Shown here in pieces: positions 24,218 to 32,211 of a stretch of DNA of 64,000 nucleotides (position 1 is its first letter; every line of letters starts with the position of its first letter). Source of the DNA: Pseudomonas sp. Gutcm_11s. GTDB lineage: Bacteria; Pseudomonadota; Gammaproteobacteria; Pseudomonadales; Pseudomonadaceae. The position numbers and the translations under genes were made by a program. The stretch lies in NCBI RefSeq assembly GCF_028649395.1, contig NZ_JAQSUW010000008.1, positions 1 through 64,000 of the forward strand, written 5' to 3'. A model generated the notes under the pieces. The model did not search any database and was not told the origin of the DNA. It worked only from the letters and a program-made list of their open reading frames with translations.

Positions 24218-25546
24218 ATGAGCGATTCCCCCCGTCAACTCAGCCTCGGCGCCTTCCTCATGGCCGGCGGCCACCACATCGCCGCCTGGCGCCACCCGGA
24301 CGTGGTCGCCAACCCGCTGGACTTCGGCCAGTACCGCCGCGCGGCGCAGATCGCCGAGGCGGCCAAGTTCGATGCGCTGTTCGTCGCCGACAGCGTGGCC
24401 GCGTCCACCGATGCCATCGCCAGCCATACCTCGCGCTCGGTGTACTTCGAGCCGCTGACCCTGCTCTCGGCGCTGTCTGCCATCACCGAGCGCATCGGCC
24501 TGGTGAGCACGGTGACCACCAGCTACAACGAGCCGTACCACGTGGCGCGCAAGTTCGCCTCGCTGGACCACCTCTCCGGTGGCCGCGCCGGCTGGAACCT
24601 GGTGACTTCGGACGCCGCCGCCGAGGCCTTCAACTTCGGCCGTGACGCGCACATCCCGCATGCCGAGCGCTACTCGCGGGCCCGCGAATTCCACCAGGTG
24701 GTGCGCGGCCTGTGGGACAGCTGGGCCGACGACGCCTTCGTCCACGACCAGGCCGGCGGCCAGTTCTACGACCCGGCCAGGCTGCATGTGCTGAACCACA
24801 GCGGTGAACACTTCCGCGTGCAGGGCCCGCTCAACGTCGCGCGCTCGCCCCAGGGCCGGCCAGTGGTGGTGCAGGCCGGTTCCTCGGAGACCGGCCGCGA
24901 GCTGGCCGCCGAGACCGCCGAGGTGGTGTTCACCGCGCAGACCTCGCTGGCCAAGGCCCAGGCCTTCTACGCCGACCTCAAGGGCCGCCTGGCCAAGTAC
25001 GGGCGTGGCGAGGACGAGCTGAAGATCATGCCCGGCGTGTTCATCGTGGTCGGCGCCAGCGAGGCCGAGGCCCGCGAGAAGTTCGAGCAGTTCCAGGAGC
25101 TGGTCGAGCCGGAGGTGGGCGTCGCATTGCTCGGGCGCATGCTCGGCAATTTCGACCTGTCCGGCTACCCACTGGATGGCCCGCTGCCGGAACTGCCGCT
25201 GACCGAGAATGGCCAGCAGAGCCGGCAGAAGCTGCTCACCGAACTGGCCGGCAGCGAACAGCTGACCCTGGCCCAGCTCGGCCGGCGCATCGCCGGCGGG
25301 CGTGGCCACCACAGCCTGATCGGCACGCCGACGCAGATCGCCGACGAGCTGCAGGCCTGGTTCGAGGGCCGCGGCGCCGACGGTTTCAACGTGCTGGTGC
25401 CGCACCTGCCGCTGGGCCTGGAAGACGTCGCCACCCAAGTGGTGCCCGAGCTGCAGCGCCGCGGCCTGTTCCGCACGGAATACCGCGGCCGCACCCTGCG
25501 CGAGCACCTCGGTCTGCCATATCCGCGTAATCCCTTCTTCACCTGA
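24218..25546 (+). CDS. NtaA/SnaA/DszA-family FMNH2-dependent monooxygenase (second copy)
   Basis: A 442-residue luciferase-like flavoprotein, a paralogue of the one at 15868-17220, sharing LGAFLMAGGHHIAAWRHPD, FASLDHLSGGRAGWNLVTSD, VVVQAGSSETGRELAAETAEVVFTAQ and RGADGFNVLVPHLP with conservative changes. It probably oxidatively cleaves the compound brought in by the adjacent receptor, using FMNH2 from a reductase encoded elsewhere. It is separated from the receptor gene by 81 bp. The substrate is unknown; sulfone or sulfonate is suggested by context only. Confidence 0.9.
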   Translation: MSDSPRQLSLGAFLMAGGHHIAAWRHPDVVANPLDFGQYRRAAQIAEAAKFDALFVADSVAASTDAIASHTSRSVYFEPLTLLSALSAITERIGLVSTVTTSYNEPYHVARKFASLDHLSGGRAGWNLVTSDAAAEAFNFGRDAHIPHAERYSRAREFHQVVRGLWDSWADDAFVHDQAGGQFYDPARLHVLNHSGEHFRVQGPLNVARSPQGRPVVVQAGSSETGRELAAETAEVVFTAQTSLAKAQAFYADLKGRLAKYGRGEDELKIMPGVFIVVGASEAEAREKFEQFQELVEPEVGVALLGRMLGNFDLSGYPLDGPLPELPLTENGQQSRQKLLTELAGSEQLTLAQLGRRIAGGRGHHSLIGTPTQIADELQAWFEGRGADGFNVLVPHLPLGLEDVATQVVPELQRRGLFRTEYRGRTLREHLGLPYPRNPFFT

Positions 25547-25600
25547 TCCGGTCGGGCGGGGCGGCTGCATGTCGCCTCGCCGACTGCCGCAAGGAGTCCC

Positions 25601-26641
25601 ATGAGCTACATCCCCGCCGCCAACCGCTACCAGCGCATCCCTTACCGCCGTGTCGGCCGCAGCGGCCTGCTACTGCCGGCCCTGTCCCTGGGCCTGTGGC
25701 ACAACTTCGGCGATGCCACGCCGATCGACACCCAGCGCGCGCTGCTGCGCACCGCCTTCGACCTGGGCATCACCCACTTCGACCTGGCCAACAACTACGG
25801 CCCGCCCTACGGCAGCGCCGAGAGCAACTTCGGCCGTCTGCTGCAGGAAGACTTCAAGGCCCACCGTGACGAGCTGATCATCTCCACCAAGGCCGGCTGG
25901 GACATGTGGCCGGGGCCGTACGGGCAGGGCGGCAGCTCGCGCAAGTACCTGATCTCCAGCCTCGACCAGAGCCTGCAGCGCCTGGGCCTGGACTACGTGG
26001 ACATCTTCTATTCGCACCGCTTCGACGCCGACACGCCGCTGGAGGAGACCGCCATTGCCCTGGCCGACATCGTCCGCCAGGGCAAGGCGCTGTACGTCGG
26101 CATCTCCTCCTACTCGGCGGGCAAGACCCGCGAGATCGCCGCGCTGCTGCGCGAGCTGAAGGTGCCGCTGCTGATCCACCAGCCGGCCTACAACCTGTTC
26201 AACCGCTGGATCGAGAAGGACCTGCTCGACGCTACCGATGAGCTGGGCGCCGGCGTCATCGTGTTCACCGCGCTGGCCCAGGGCCTGCTCAGCGACAAGT
26301 ACCTCAACGGCATCCCGCAGGACGCCCGGGTCAACCGCCCCGGCGGCGCCTCGCTGCGCCCGGAACACCTATCCGAGGCCAACATCGCCCGCGCCCGCGC
26401 CCTCAACGAGATCGCCGCACGGCGTGGGCAGAGCCTGGCGCAACTGGCACTGGCCTGGACCCTGCGCGATCCGCGGGTCAGCTCGGCGCTGATCGGTGCC
26501 AGCAATCCTGCGCAGATCATCGAGAACGTCGCCGCGCTGGACAACCTGGCCTTCAGCGCCGAGGAGCTGGCCGAGATCGACCGCCATGCGGTGGAGGGCG
26601 GCATCAACCTCTGGGAAAAACCGTCCACCGACTGGGAGTGA
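25601..26641 (+). CDS. Aldo/keto reductase, YghZ/Gpr-like
   Basis: A 346-residue NADPH-dependent (beta/alpha)8-barrel reductase close to the YghZ (L-glyceraldehyde-3-phosphate reductase)/potassium-channel-beta group. The catalytic tetrad is visible: Asp61 and Tyr66 in FDLANNYGPPYG, Lys97 in STKAGWDMWPGPYG and His139 in YSHRFD. SsuD/AtsK-type desulfurisation releases aldehydes, so reduction of an aldehyde product is a natural role in this operon; that is inference. AAGGAG lies upstream of the ATG. The next gene starts 2 bp after its stop codon. Confidence 0.92.
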   Translation: MSYIPAANRYQRIPYRRVGRSGLLLPALSLGLWHNFGDATPIDTQRALLRTAFDLGITHFDLANNYGPPYGSAESNFGRLLQEDFKAHRDELIISTKAGWDMWPGPYGQGGSSRKYLISSLDQSLQRLGLDYVDIFYSHRFDADTPLEETAIALADIVRQGKALYVGISSYSAGKTREIAALLRELKVPLLIHQPAYNLFNRWIEKDLLDATDELGAGVIVFTALAQGLLSDKYLNGIPQDARVNRPGGASLRPEHLSEANIARARALNEIAARRGQSLAQLALAWTLRDPRVSSALIGASNPAQIIENVAALDNLAFSAEELAEIDRHAVEGGINLWEKPSTDWE

Positions 26642-26643
26642 AC

Positions 26644-27600
26644 ATGAAGAGCATTCGATTCGGCGCAGCCCTGCTGGCGCTGCTGGCCTTCACCGGCCTG
26701 GCCCGTGCGGCCGACCCCGAGGTGCTGCGCATCGGTTTCCAGAAGGGCTCCACCAGCCTGGTGCTGGCCAAGGAGCACGGCCTGCTGGAGAAGCGTTTCG
26801 CCAACGTGCGCGTGCAGTGGATCGAGTTTCCCGCCGGCCCGCAGATGCTCGAGGCGCTGAACATCGGCAGCCTGGATATCGGCTCCACCGGCGACATCCC
26901 GCCGCTGTTCGCCCAGGCCGCCGGCGCCGACCTGCTGTACATCGGCGCCGAGCCGCCGAAGCCGCAGGCCGAGGTGATCCTGGTGGCCAAGGACAGCCCG
27001 CTGCAGTCGGTGGCCGAGCTCAAGGGCAAGCGTGTGGCGCTGCAGAAGGGCTCCAGTGCGCACAACCTGGTGCTGCGTGCATTGGCGCGCGAGGGCCTGA
27101 GCTTCGCCGACATCCAGCCGATCTACCTGCCGCCGGCCGATGCCCGCGCCGCCTTCGAGCGTGGTGCCGTGGATGCCTGGGCGATCTGGGACCCGTTCTA
27201 CTCGGCCATCGAGCTGGAAGGCCGCGCGCGGCTGCTGGCCAACGGCGAGGGCCTCGGCCTGAGCGGGCCCTTCGTGCTGGCGGCGCGACCATTCGCCGAG
27301 GCTCACCCGCAGTTCCTCCCCGAGCTGATCGCCGAGCTGAACCGCGCCGAGGCGCTGACCCGCAGCGACGAGGCCGCCAGCATCGCCGTGCTGGCCAAGG
27401 TCACCGGCCTGGGCGAGGCGGTGATCGCACGCGCCTTCAGCCACCGCCCGCCATCGCCGATCGGCCCGCTGACCGCCGAGATAGTCGCGGCGCAGCAGCA
27501 CACCGCCGACCTGTTCGTGCAGAACCGCCTGTTGCCGCGCGCGCTGGATATCGGCTCGGCCATCTGGGCCGGAGCAGGGGAGAAGTCTGATATTCAATAA
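26644..27600 (+). CDS. SsuA-type aliphatic sulfonate-binding periplasmic protein
   Basis: A 318-residue solute-binding protein of the SsuA/TauA family: Sec signal (LLALLAFTGLARAA), LRIGFQKGSTSLVLAKEHGLLEKRF, EALNIGSLDIGSTGDIPPLFAQAAG, then KGKRVALQKGSSAHNLVLRAL and VDAWAIWDPFYSAIE. These bind alkanesulfonates for an SsuBC-type ABC importer, but no permease or ATPase gene follows. ATG 26644 is preferred over GTG 26638 because GGGAG sits five bases upstream. It ends the LacI-controlled operon. Confidence 0.9.
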   Translation: MKSIRFGAALLALLAFTGLARAADPEVLRIGFQKGSTSLVLAKEHGLLEKRFANVRVQWIEFPAGPQMLEALNIGSLDIGSTGDIPPLFAQAAGADLLYIGAEPPKPQAEVILVAKDSPLQSVAELKGKRVALQKGSSAHNLVLRALAREGLSFADIQPIYLPPADARAAFERGAVDAWAIWDPFYSAIELEGRARLLANGEGLGLSGPFVLAARPFAEAHPQFLPELIAELNRAEALTRSDEAASIAVLAKVTGLGEAVIARAFSHRPPSPIGPLTAEIVAAQQHTADLFVQNRLLPRALDIGSAIWAGAGEKSDIQ

Positions 27601-27607
27601 AAGAATA
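27591..27607. promoter_or_regulatory. TATTC-N7-GAATA dyad ahead of the metQ-like gene
   Basis: TATTC (27591-27595) and GAATA (27603-27607) flank seven A/T-only bases and overlap the stop codon of the preceding gene. About 60 bp of AT-rich DNA follows, unusual for this genome. It matches the spacing of the dyad at 28782-28796. Confidence 0.35.
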
Positions 27608-27747
27608 AAAAGATAATTAAACAGTATTTTTAGGAAATAAAAGATATCCGTAATCTGCCCCTCGACCGCAGCTTACCCAGCACGGTCCAGACAACCGTTC
27701 CGCGTGGTTGAGGATCCAATCGCGCATCTCTTTCCGAGACCTTCAAG

Positions 27748-28530
27748 ATGAAGAAAAGCCTGCTCCTGACCGCCCTGGCCGCCGCACTCTCTGCCTCCCT
27801 GGCCCAGGCCGGAGAAAAGCTCATCATCGCCGCCACGCCCGTACCGCATGCGGAAATCCTCGAACTGATCAAGCCGCAACTGGCGAAGGAAGGCGTGGAC
27901 CTCGACGTCAAGGTCTTCACCGATTATGTGCAGCCCAACCTGCAGGTCAGCGAGAAGCAGCTGGATGCCAACTACTTCCAGACCAAACCCTACCTCGACA
28001 CCTTCAACAAGGACCGTGGCACCGACCTGGTGATCGTCAAGGGCGTGCACGTCGAGCCCTTCGGCGGCTACTCCAGCAAGTACAAGTCGCTGAAGGACCT
28101 GCCCAACGGCGCGACCATCGCCATCCCCAACGACCCGAGCAACAGCGGCCGTGCGCTGCTCCTGCTGCAGACCGCCGGCCTGCTGGAGCTGAAGGACCCG
28201 CAGAGCGTCAAGGCAACGCCCAAGGACGTGGTCAAGAACCCGCACAACTTCAAGTTCAAGGAGCTGGAGGCGGCCATCCTGCCGCGCGTGCTGGACCAGG
28301 TCGACCTGGCGCTGATCAACACCAACTACGCCCTAGAGGCCAAGCTCAACCCGACCAAGGATGCCCTGGTGATCGAGGGCGGCGATTCGCCCTACGTGAA
28401 CTACCTGGTGAGCCGCCCGGACAACCAGGACAGCGCGGCGATCCAGAAGCTCTCCGCGGCGCTGACCAGCCCCGAGGTGAAGGCCTTCATCGAGAAGAAG
28501 TACTCGGGAGCCGTGTTGCCCGCGTTCTGA
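27748..28530 (+). CDS. MetQ/NlpA-family substrate-binding protein
   Basis: A 260-residue periplasmic binding protein of the D-methionine-transporter family (LIIAATPVPHAEILELIKPQLAKEGVDLDVKVFTDYVQPNLQV, LDANYFQTKPYLD, AIPNDPSNSGRALLLLQ, INTNYALEAKLNP). It has an ordinary Sec signal (cleavage after LAQA) and no lipobox cysteine, unlike most MetQ lipoproteins. No metN or metI gene is adjacent, so it must use a permease encoded elsewhere. The ligand is probably methionine or another sulfur compound. It has its own AT-rich promoter region. Confidence 0.9.
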   Translation: MKKSLLLTALAAALSASLAQAGEKLIIAATPVPHAEILELIKPQLAKEGVDLDVKVFTDYVQPNLQVSEKQLDANYFQTKPYLDTFNKDRGTDLVIVKGVHVEPFGGYSSKYKSLKDLPNGATIAIPNDPSNSGRALLLLQTAGLLELKDPQSVKATPKDVVKNPHNFKFKELEAAILPRVLDQVDLALINTNYALEAKLNPTKDALVIEGGDSPYVNYLVSRPDNQDSAAIQKLSAALTSPEVKAFIEKKYSGAVLPAF

Positions 28531-28615
28531 TTTTTCACCCCGTGGCGGCTCTTTTTGTGTCGCAGCTGCCCATTTGTCCACGGTAGTGACGGTGCTTCGG
28601 CATCCTTGCTCTTCG

Positions 28616-28648
28616 CGCCGACCGGCTTGCCGGGTCGGCGTTTTTTTT
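28616..28648 (+). terminator. Intrinsic terminator after the metQ-like gene
   Basis: CGCCGACC and GGTCGGCG form an 8-bp stem with a 9-base loop, followed by eight Ts. Confidence 0.9.
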
Positions 28649-28701
28649 GCCTGCTCGAAAGGCTCTGCAACGGGCCTTTCAGCCCGGCTTGGCGGATTTC
28701 G

Positions 28702-28738
28702 ATGCCTTGCGAGCATATTTTTGATGCCCGCAAGGCAT
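28702..28738. repeat. 10-bp inverted repeat upstream of tonB
   Basis: ATGCCTTGCG and CGCAAGGCAT are perfect complements separated by 17 bases that are themselves AT-rich. It could be an operator or a second hairpin following the terminator. Confidence 0.5.
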
Positions 28739-28781
28739 AGATATAAAAAATATCAATAAAATCAAATAGATAGAAATACAT

Positions 28782-28796
28782 ATTCCTTTAAAGAAT
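28782..28796. promoter_or_regulatory. ATTC-N7-GAAT dyad upstream of tonB-exbBD
   Basis: ATTC, CTTTAAA, GAAT inside a strongly AT-rich tract. The form ATTCCTTT resembles the left half of CysB recognition sites of enteric bacteria (known) and matches the spacing at 27591-27607 (seen). CysB control of the TonB set is inferred. Confidence 0.35.
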
Positions 28797-28943
28797 TACA
28801 GTCTTATAAAAAGATACTTTAAGAAATAAGCAGTGCCGACAATCATTTGGGTCAAGCCATCGGGACCTGTCTGAAGCGGGGCCCGGCGTGATTTGAACCA
28901 AGGCCGGAACGAGGCCGGTCCCGTGATCCAGGAGCACTGCCAG

Positions 28944-29720
28944 ATGGGCAACGTCCTCAAAGCCGACAACCTGAACCAGGTACTGCGGCGCAACCCCGGC
29001 GAGGTCCTCGACCTCGGCGTGCAGCTACGCCAGGCCCTCGGCCAGCAGCGCCACCAGCCCAGCCGCAGCACGCCGTTGCTGGGCCGCCGCGAGGCGGTAT
29101 TGCTTGGCCTGTTTGCCCTGACCCTGCACGGCGCGGTGCTGTACTGGCTGGCCAGCCGGCCGGAGCCGGTGCTGCCGGAAGTGCCGGTGCAGGTGCCGCC
29201 GATGACCATCGAGTTCGCCGCGCCGCCACCGCCGCCCGAGCCGGTGATCGAGCCGCCGCCACCGCCTGTGGTGGAGGAGCTGGCGGTCAAGCCGCCACCC
29301 AAGCCCGAGCCGCCCAAGCCCAAGCCGCAGCCACCGAAACCCAAGCCCGCACCGAAACCGGTGGAGCCACCACCACAGCCGCCGAAGGCCGAGACGCCAC
29401 CGCCGCCCGCCGCGCCGGTAGCCGCTCCAGCCCCGGTGGAGACGCCGCCCTCGGCCAACGCCGCGTACCTGAAGAATCCGGCGCCCGAGTACCCCAGCCT
29501 GGCCCAGCGCCGTGGCTGGGAGGGCACGGTGCTGCTGCGGGTGCGGGTGCTGGCCAGCGGCAAGCCCGCCGAGATCCAGGTGCAGAAGAGCAGTGGCCGT
29601 GAAGCCCTCGACGAGGCCGCCGTGCGCGCGGTCAAGCGCTGGAGCTTCGTACCGGCCAAGCGCGGTGACGTGGCCCAGGAAGGCTGGGTGACGGTGCCGC
29701 TGGACTTTCGTTTGAACTAG
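28944..29720 (+). CDS. tonB: TonB energy-transducing protein
   Basis: A 258-residue TonB: about 48 cytoplasmic residues, a single membrane anchor (residues 49-66, VLLGLFALTLHGAVLYWLA), a long Pro-rich periplasmic spacer with PEP/KPKP repeats, and a C-terminal TonB domain (EYPSLAQRRGWEGTVLLRVRV, AVKRWSFVPAK). The extended cytoplasmic tail is a feature of some Pseudomonas TonB proteins. With the exbB and exbD genes just downstream it forms a complete motor that can energise the three receptors of this island. ATG 28944 has AGGAG nine bases upstream; the longer frame begins at TTG 28893 with no signal. Confidence 0.95.
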   Translation: MGNVLKADNLNQVLRRNPGEVLDLGVQLRQALGQQRHQPSRSTPLLGRREAVLLGLFALTLHGAVLYWLASRPEPVLPEVPVQVPPMTIEFAAPPPPPEPVIEPPPPPVVEELAVKPPPKPEPPKPKPQPPKPKPAPKPVEPPPQPPKAETPPPPAAPVAAPAPVETPPSANAAYLKNPAPEYPSLAQRRGWEGTVLLRVRVLASGKPAEIQVQKSSGREALDEAAVRAVKRWSFVPAKRGDVAQEGWVTVPLDFRLN

Positions 29721-29779
29721 CTGGCGCTAGAGCGCCGTTTGAACTGAACCGAATTCGACTGAAAAACGAGGAACACAAA

Positions 29780-30499
29780 ATGAATCTGTTGGTTGACTCC
29801 CCCCTGCAATCGGTCGAGCACGCGGTCATCTGGCTGCTGATCGGCTTCTCCGTCCTGACCTGGGGCCTGGCCCTGATCAAGGGCATCCAGTTCGCCCGCC
29901 AGCGCTACCAGGACCGCAAGTTCCTCAAGCTGTTCTGGAGTGCCACCAGCCTAGATTCCGCCGCCGAGCTGGGCCAGCAACACACCGGCGCGGTGGCCCA
30001 CGTGGCCCAGGCCGGCTTCGCTGCAATCCAGGTGCACGACGGCCAGCAGCCCGGCGACCTGAGCCAGGCCATCAACCATCAGGACCGCCTCGAGCGCGCC
30101 CTGCGCCAGCAGATCCAGCGTGAACGCCGCTCCCTGGAATCCGGGCTGGCGGTGGTCGCCAGTATCGGCAGCACCTCGCCCTTCATCGGCCTGTTCGGCA
30201 CCGTGTGGGGCATCATGGAGGCGCTCAAGGGCATCAGCGCGGCCGGCAACGCCAGCCTGGAAACCGTGGCCGGCCCCATCGGCGCGGCACTGGTCGCCAC
30301 CGGCGTGGGCATCGCCGTCGCCGTGCCGGCGGTGCTGGTTTACAACTACTTCCTGCGTCGCCTCAAGCTCACCGCCGCCGACCTCGACGACTTCGCCCAC
30401 GACTTCTACAGCCTGGCGCAGAAGAGCGCGTTCAAGGTCATTGCCCACCCCGGCGCGCGCAAGCCGCAGCAGCCGCAGAACGTGAAGGAGGCGATCTGA
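29780..30499 (+). CDS. exbB: ExbB proton-channel subunit
   Basis: A 239-residue MotA/TolQ/ExbB-family protein with three membrane helices (residues about 14-32, 130-152 and 165-188). The conserved stretch includes SIGSTSPFIGLFGTVWGIMEAL and GPIGAALVATGVGIAVAVPAVLVYN. With ExbD it harvests the proton gradient to drive TonB. GAGGAA lies upstream of the ATG. It lies between tonB (59 bp before) and exbD (1 bp after). Confidence 0.96.
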   Translation: MNLLVDSPLQSVEHAVIWLLIGFSVLTWGLALIKGIQFARQRYQDRKFLKLFWSATSLDSAAELGQQHTGAVAHVAQAGFAAIQVHDGQQPGDLSQAINHQDRLERALRQQIQRERRSLESGLAVVASIGSTSPFIGLFGTVWGIMEALKGISAAGNASLETVAGPIGAALVATGVGIAVAVPAVLVYNYFLRRLKLTAADLDDFAHDFYSLAQKSAFKVIAHPGARKPQQPQNVKEAI

Positions 30500-30500
30500 C

Positions 30501-30902
30501 ATGGCCTTCTCGACCCAGGATAGCGACGAGGTCCTCAGCGAGATCAACGTGACTCCGCTGGTGGACGTGATGCTGGTGCTGCTGGTGGTGTTCATCGTCA
30601 CCGCGCCGCTGCTGACCAACTCCATCCCGATCAACCTGCCGAAGACCGAGGCAGTCGCCCCGGCGGACCAGAAGGACCCGCTGGTGGTGAGCATCGATGG
30701 TGACGGCAAGCTGTTCATCAACAAGGACGAGGTCCAGCCAGAACTGCTGGAAGCGCGCCTGAGCGAGGCCAAGGCCAAGGACGCCGAGGTCAAGGTGCAG
30801 CTGCAGGCCGATGATTCGGTGGACTACGGCGTGGTAGCCAAATCCATGGCCAGCATCGAGCGGGCTGGCATCACCAAGCTGGCGGTCATCACGGCACGCT
30901 GA
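30501..30902 (+). CDS. exbD: ExbD proton-channel subunit
   Basis: A 133-residue single-pass protein. The N-terminal helix (VDVMLVLLVVFIVTAPLL) carries the essential proton-binding aspartate at position 22, and a periplasmic domain follows. It starts one base after the exbB stop codon, so translation is probably coupled. It is the last gene of the tonB-exbB-exbD operon and is followed by a clear terminator. Confidence 0.96.
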   Translation: MAFSTQDSDEVLSEINVTPLVDVMLVLLVVFIVTAPLLTNSIPINLPKTEAVAPADQKDPLVVSIDGDGKLFINKDEVQPELLEARLSEAKAKDAEVKVQLQADDSVDYGVVAKSMASIERAGITKLAVITAR

Positions 30903-30916
30903 GCTTGTGCGGTTAC

Positions 30917-30954
30917 GGGGTCGTCCTTACCAGGCAGGGGGACGGCCCCTTTTT
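30917..30954 (+). terminator. Intrinsic terminator after exbD
   Basis: GGGGTCGTCC and GGACGGCCCC pair (one wobble) around a 13-base loop, then TTTTT. It ends the TonB operon. Confidence 0.9.
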
Positions 30955-31031
30955 CTTTCCGACAGATTGATCGAACCCCTCCGACCTATCGCCCTCGAAC
31001 CCTCATGACTCCAGATTGCGAGAGGTGGACC

Positions 31032-31265
31032 ATGAGCTTGAAAGACTTCTTCCTGGCCCGACGGGATTCACAGGACGATGGCCGCAGCCTGCCGGGTATC
31101 GCGCCGAGCACGCAGCAGGTACGCCGCGAGCTGGGCTTCGACCCGGACTCGCCGGACCTCGGCGACCCGCAGATCGATCCGCCCTGGCCCGCGCGCATCC
31201 CGCAGGCGGGGCGCACGCCAGCCAAGCGTGCGCCGGGCGAGCAGTACCCGCCGTACGGCGGCTAG
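31032..31265 (+). CDS. Small Pro-rich hypothetical protein
   Basis: A 77-residue protein. The first 20 residues (MSLKDFFLARRDSQDDGRSL) look like an ordered helix; the remainder is Pro/Asp-rich and probably disordered, ending PPYGG. ATG 31032 is preferred to ATG 31005 because AGAGG/GGTGG lies just upstream. There is no signal peptide and no recognised domain. It lies tail to tail with the DJ-1/PfpI gene, 3 bp away. Confidence 0.55.
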   Translation: MSLKDFFLARRDSQDDGRSLPGIAPSTQQVRRELGFDPDSPDLGDPQIDPPWPARIPQAGRTPAKRAPGEQYPPYGG

Positions 31266-31268
31266 CGC

Positions 31269-32111
31269 CTACTTCAGGCGACGCAGCAGCTCCTCGCCGA
31301 CCTGCTGGGCGGATGCCGGGTTCTGCCCGGTGATCAGCTCACGGTCGACCACCATGTGCGGGGTCCACGGCGAGGTATTGCTGCTGTAGCTGCCGCCGGC
31401 CTGCTGCAGGCCGGTCTGCGGGTAGAACTTCATCGCGCCGCCGTTCAGCGCCTGCTTGGCCTGTTCCTCTTCCTGATTGCTGATCACCGTCATCCGGTAG
31501 CCGGAGTAGATCCACTCCTGGCCGGCCTTGGCGGTGTTGTCGCGTTCCAGGCGCTGCACGTAGCCGGCTGCGTCGGGCAGGGCAGAGAGCAGGGCGATGG
31601 GGCCGTGGCAGACCAGCGCGGTGGTCTTGCCCTCGGCATGGAAGGCGCGCAGCAGCTTGCCCAGTTGCGGGCTGCGCAGCAGGTCCTGCATCGGCGCGTG
31701 GCCGCCGGGAACGTACAACGCATCGAAATGCGGGTAGCCGATCTGCTCGACGCGAGCCAGGCTGATCACCGGCGAGGCGTCGGCCTGGGTCAGGCGCAGT
31801 TTCTCCAACAGCGCCTTGTGCTCGGCCAGGTTGGCGGCATCGCCGCCGAAGTACTGGGCGTTGTCCGAGGTCACGTCCATGGTCGGCGCCAGGCCGTTGG
31901 GCGTGGCGAAGGTCACCGAGTGGCCGGCGTCGAGCAGCAGCTTGGTCGGCTGCATCAGCTCGTTGAGGAAGAAACCGGTGGGGTAGACCTTGCCGTCCTT
32001 GAGGTCGAGGTGGTCGGCGTCGGACAGCACCACCAGCACGTTGGCGGCCTGGGCGCCGAGACTGGCTGCAGCGAGAGCGGTGGCGAGGGCAATCTTGGCG
32101 AGGCTGGGCAT
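31269..32111 (-). CDS. Exported DJ-1/PfpI-family protein
   Basis: A 280-residue class I glutamine-amidotransferase-like protein with a Sec signal peptide ([23 protein letters not shown]), so it works in the periplasm. The nucleophile elbow is ALVCHGP with Cys168, and [13 protein letters not shown] precedes it, as in Hsp31-like/PfpI proteins. Family members are chaperones, glyoxalases or proteases; no specific activity can be assigned. ATG 32111 is chosen for its GGAG and signal peptide. It is divergent from a LysR gene, a common arrangement for a regulator and its target. Confidence 0.88.
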   Translation of the reverse strand: MPSLAKIALATALAAASLGAQAANVLVVLSDADHLDLKDGKVYPTGFFLNELMQPTKLLLDAGHSVTFATPNGLAPTMDVTSDNAQYFGGDAANLAEHKALLEKLRLTQADASPVISLARVEQIGYPHFDALYVPGGHAPMQDLLRSPQLGKLLRAFHAEGKTTALVCHGPIALLSALPDAAGYVQRLERDNTAKAGQEWIYSGYRMTVISNQEEEQAKQALNGGAMKFYPQTGLQQAGGSYSSNTSPWTPHMVVDRELITGQNPASAQQVGEELLRRLK

Positions 32112-32211
32112 CGCGATTCTCCGGGTAGGGAACAGGTGGAGAAACTGTATTGCCACCGCTGGCGGCGATAAACTCGCTACCACGGAAATTACCTGTGCTC
32201 TGGAGGCAAGA

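Larger units (their letters stand above)
28531..28943. other. 413-bp intergenic region before tonB
   Basis: No gene is seen. It holds, in order, an intrinsic terminator (28616-28648), a GAAAGGC/GCCTTTC hairpin near 28657-28685, a 10-bp inverted repeat with 17-base centre (28702-28738), an AT-rich tract (28738-28830) carrying an ATTC-N7-GAAT dyad, and the tonB ribosome site (AGGAG at 28930). Confidence 0.7.

Noticed and set aside
21767..25570. 1267-residue open frame on the minus strand across the third receptor and flavin monooxygenase
   Set aside because: It mirrors the coding strand of two clearly recognised genes; its composition (Gly/Val/Ala/Gln/His-rich, no motifs) is the usual shadow of GC-rich DNA.
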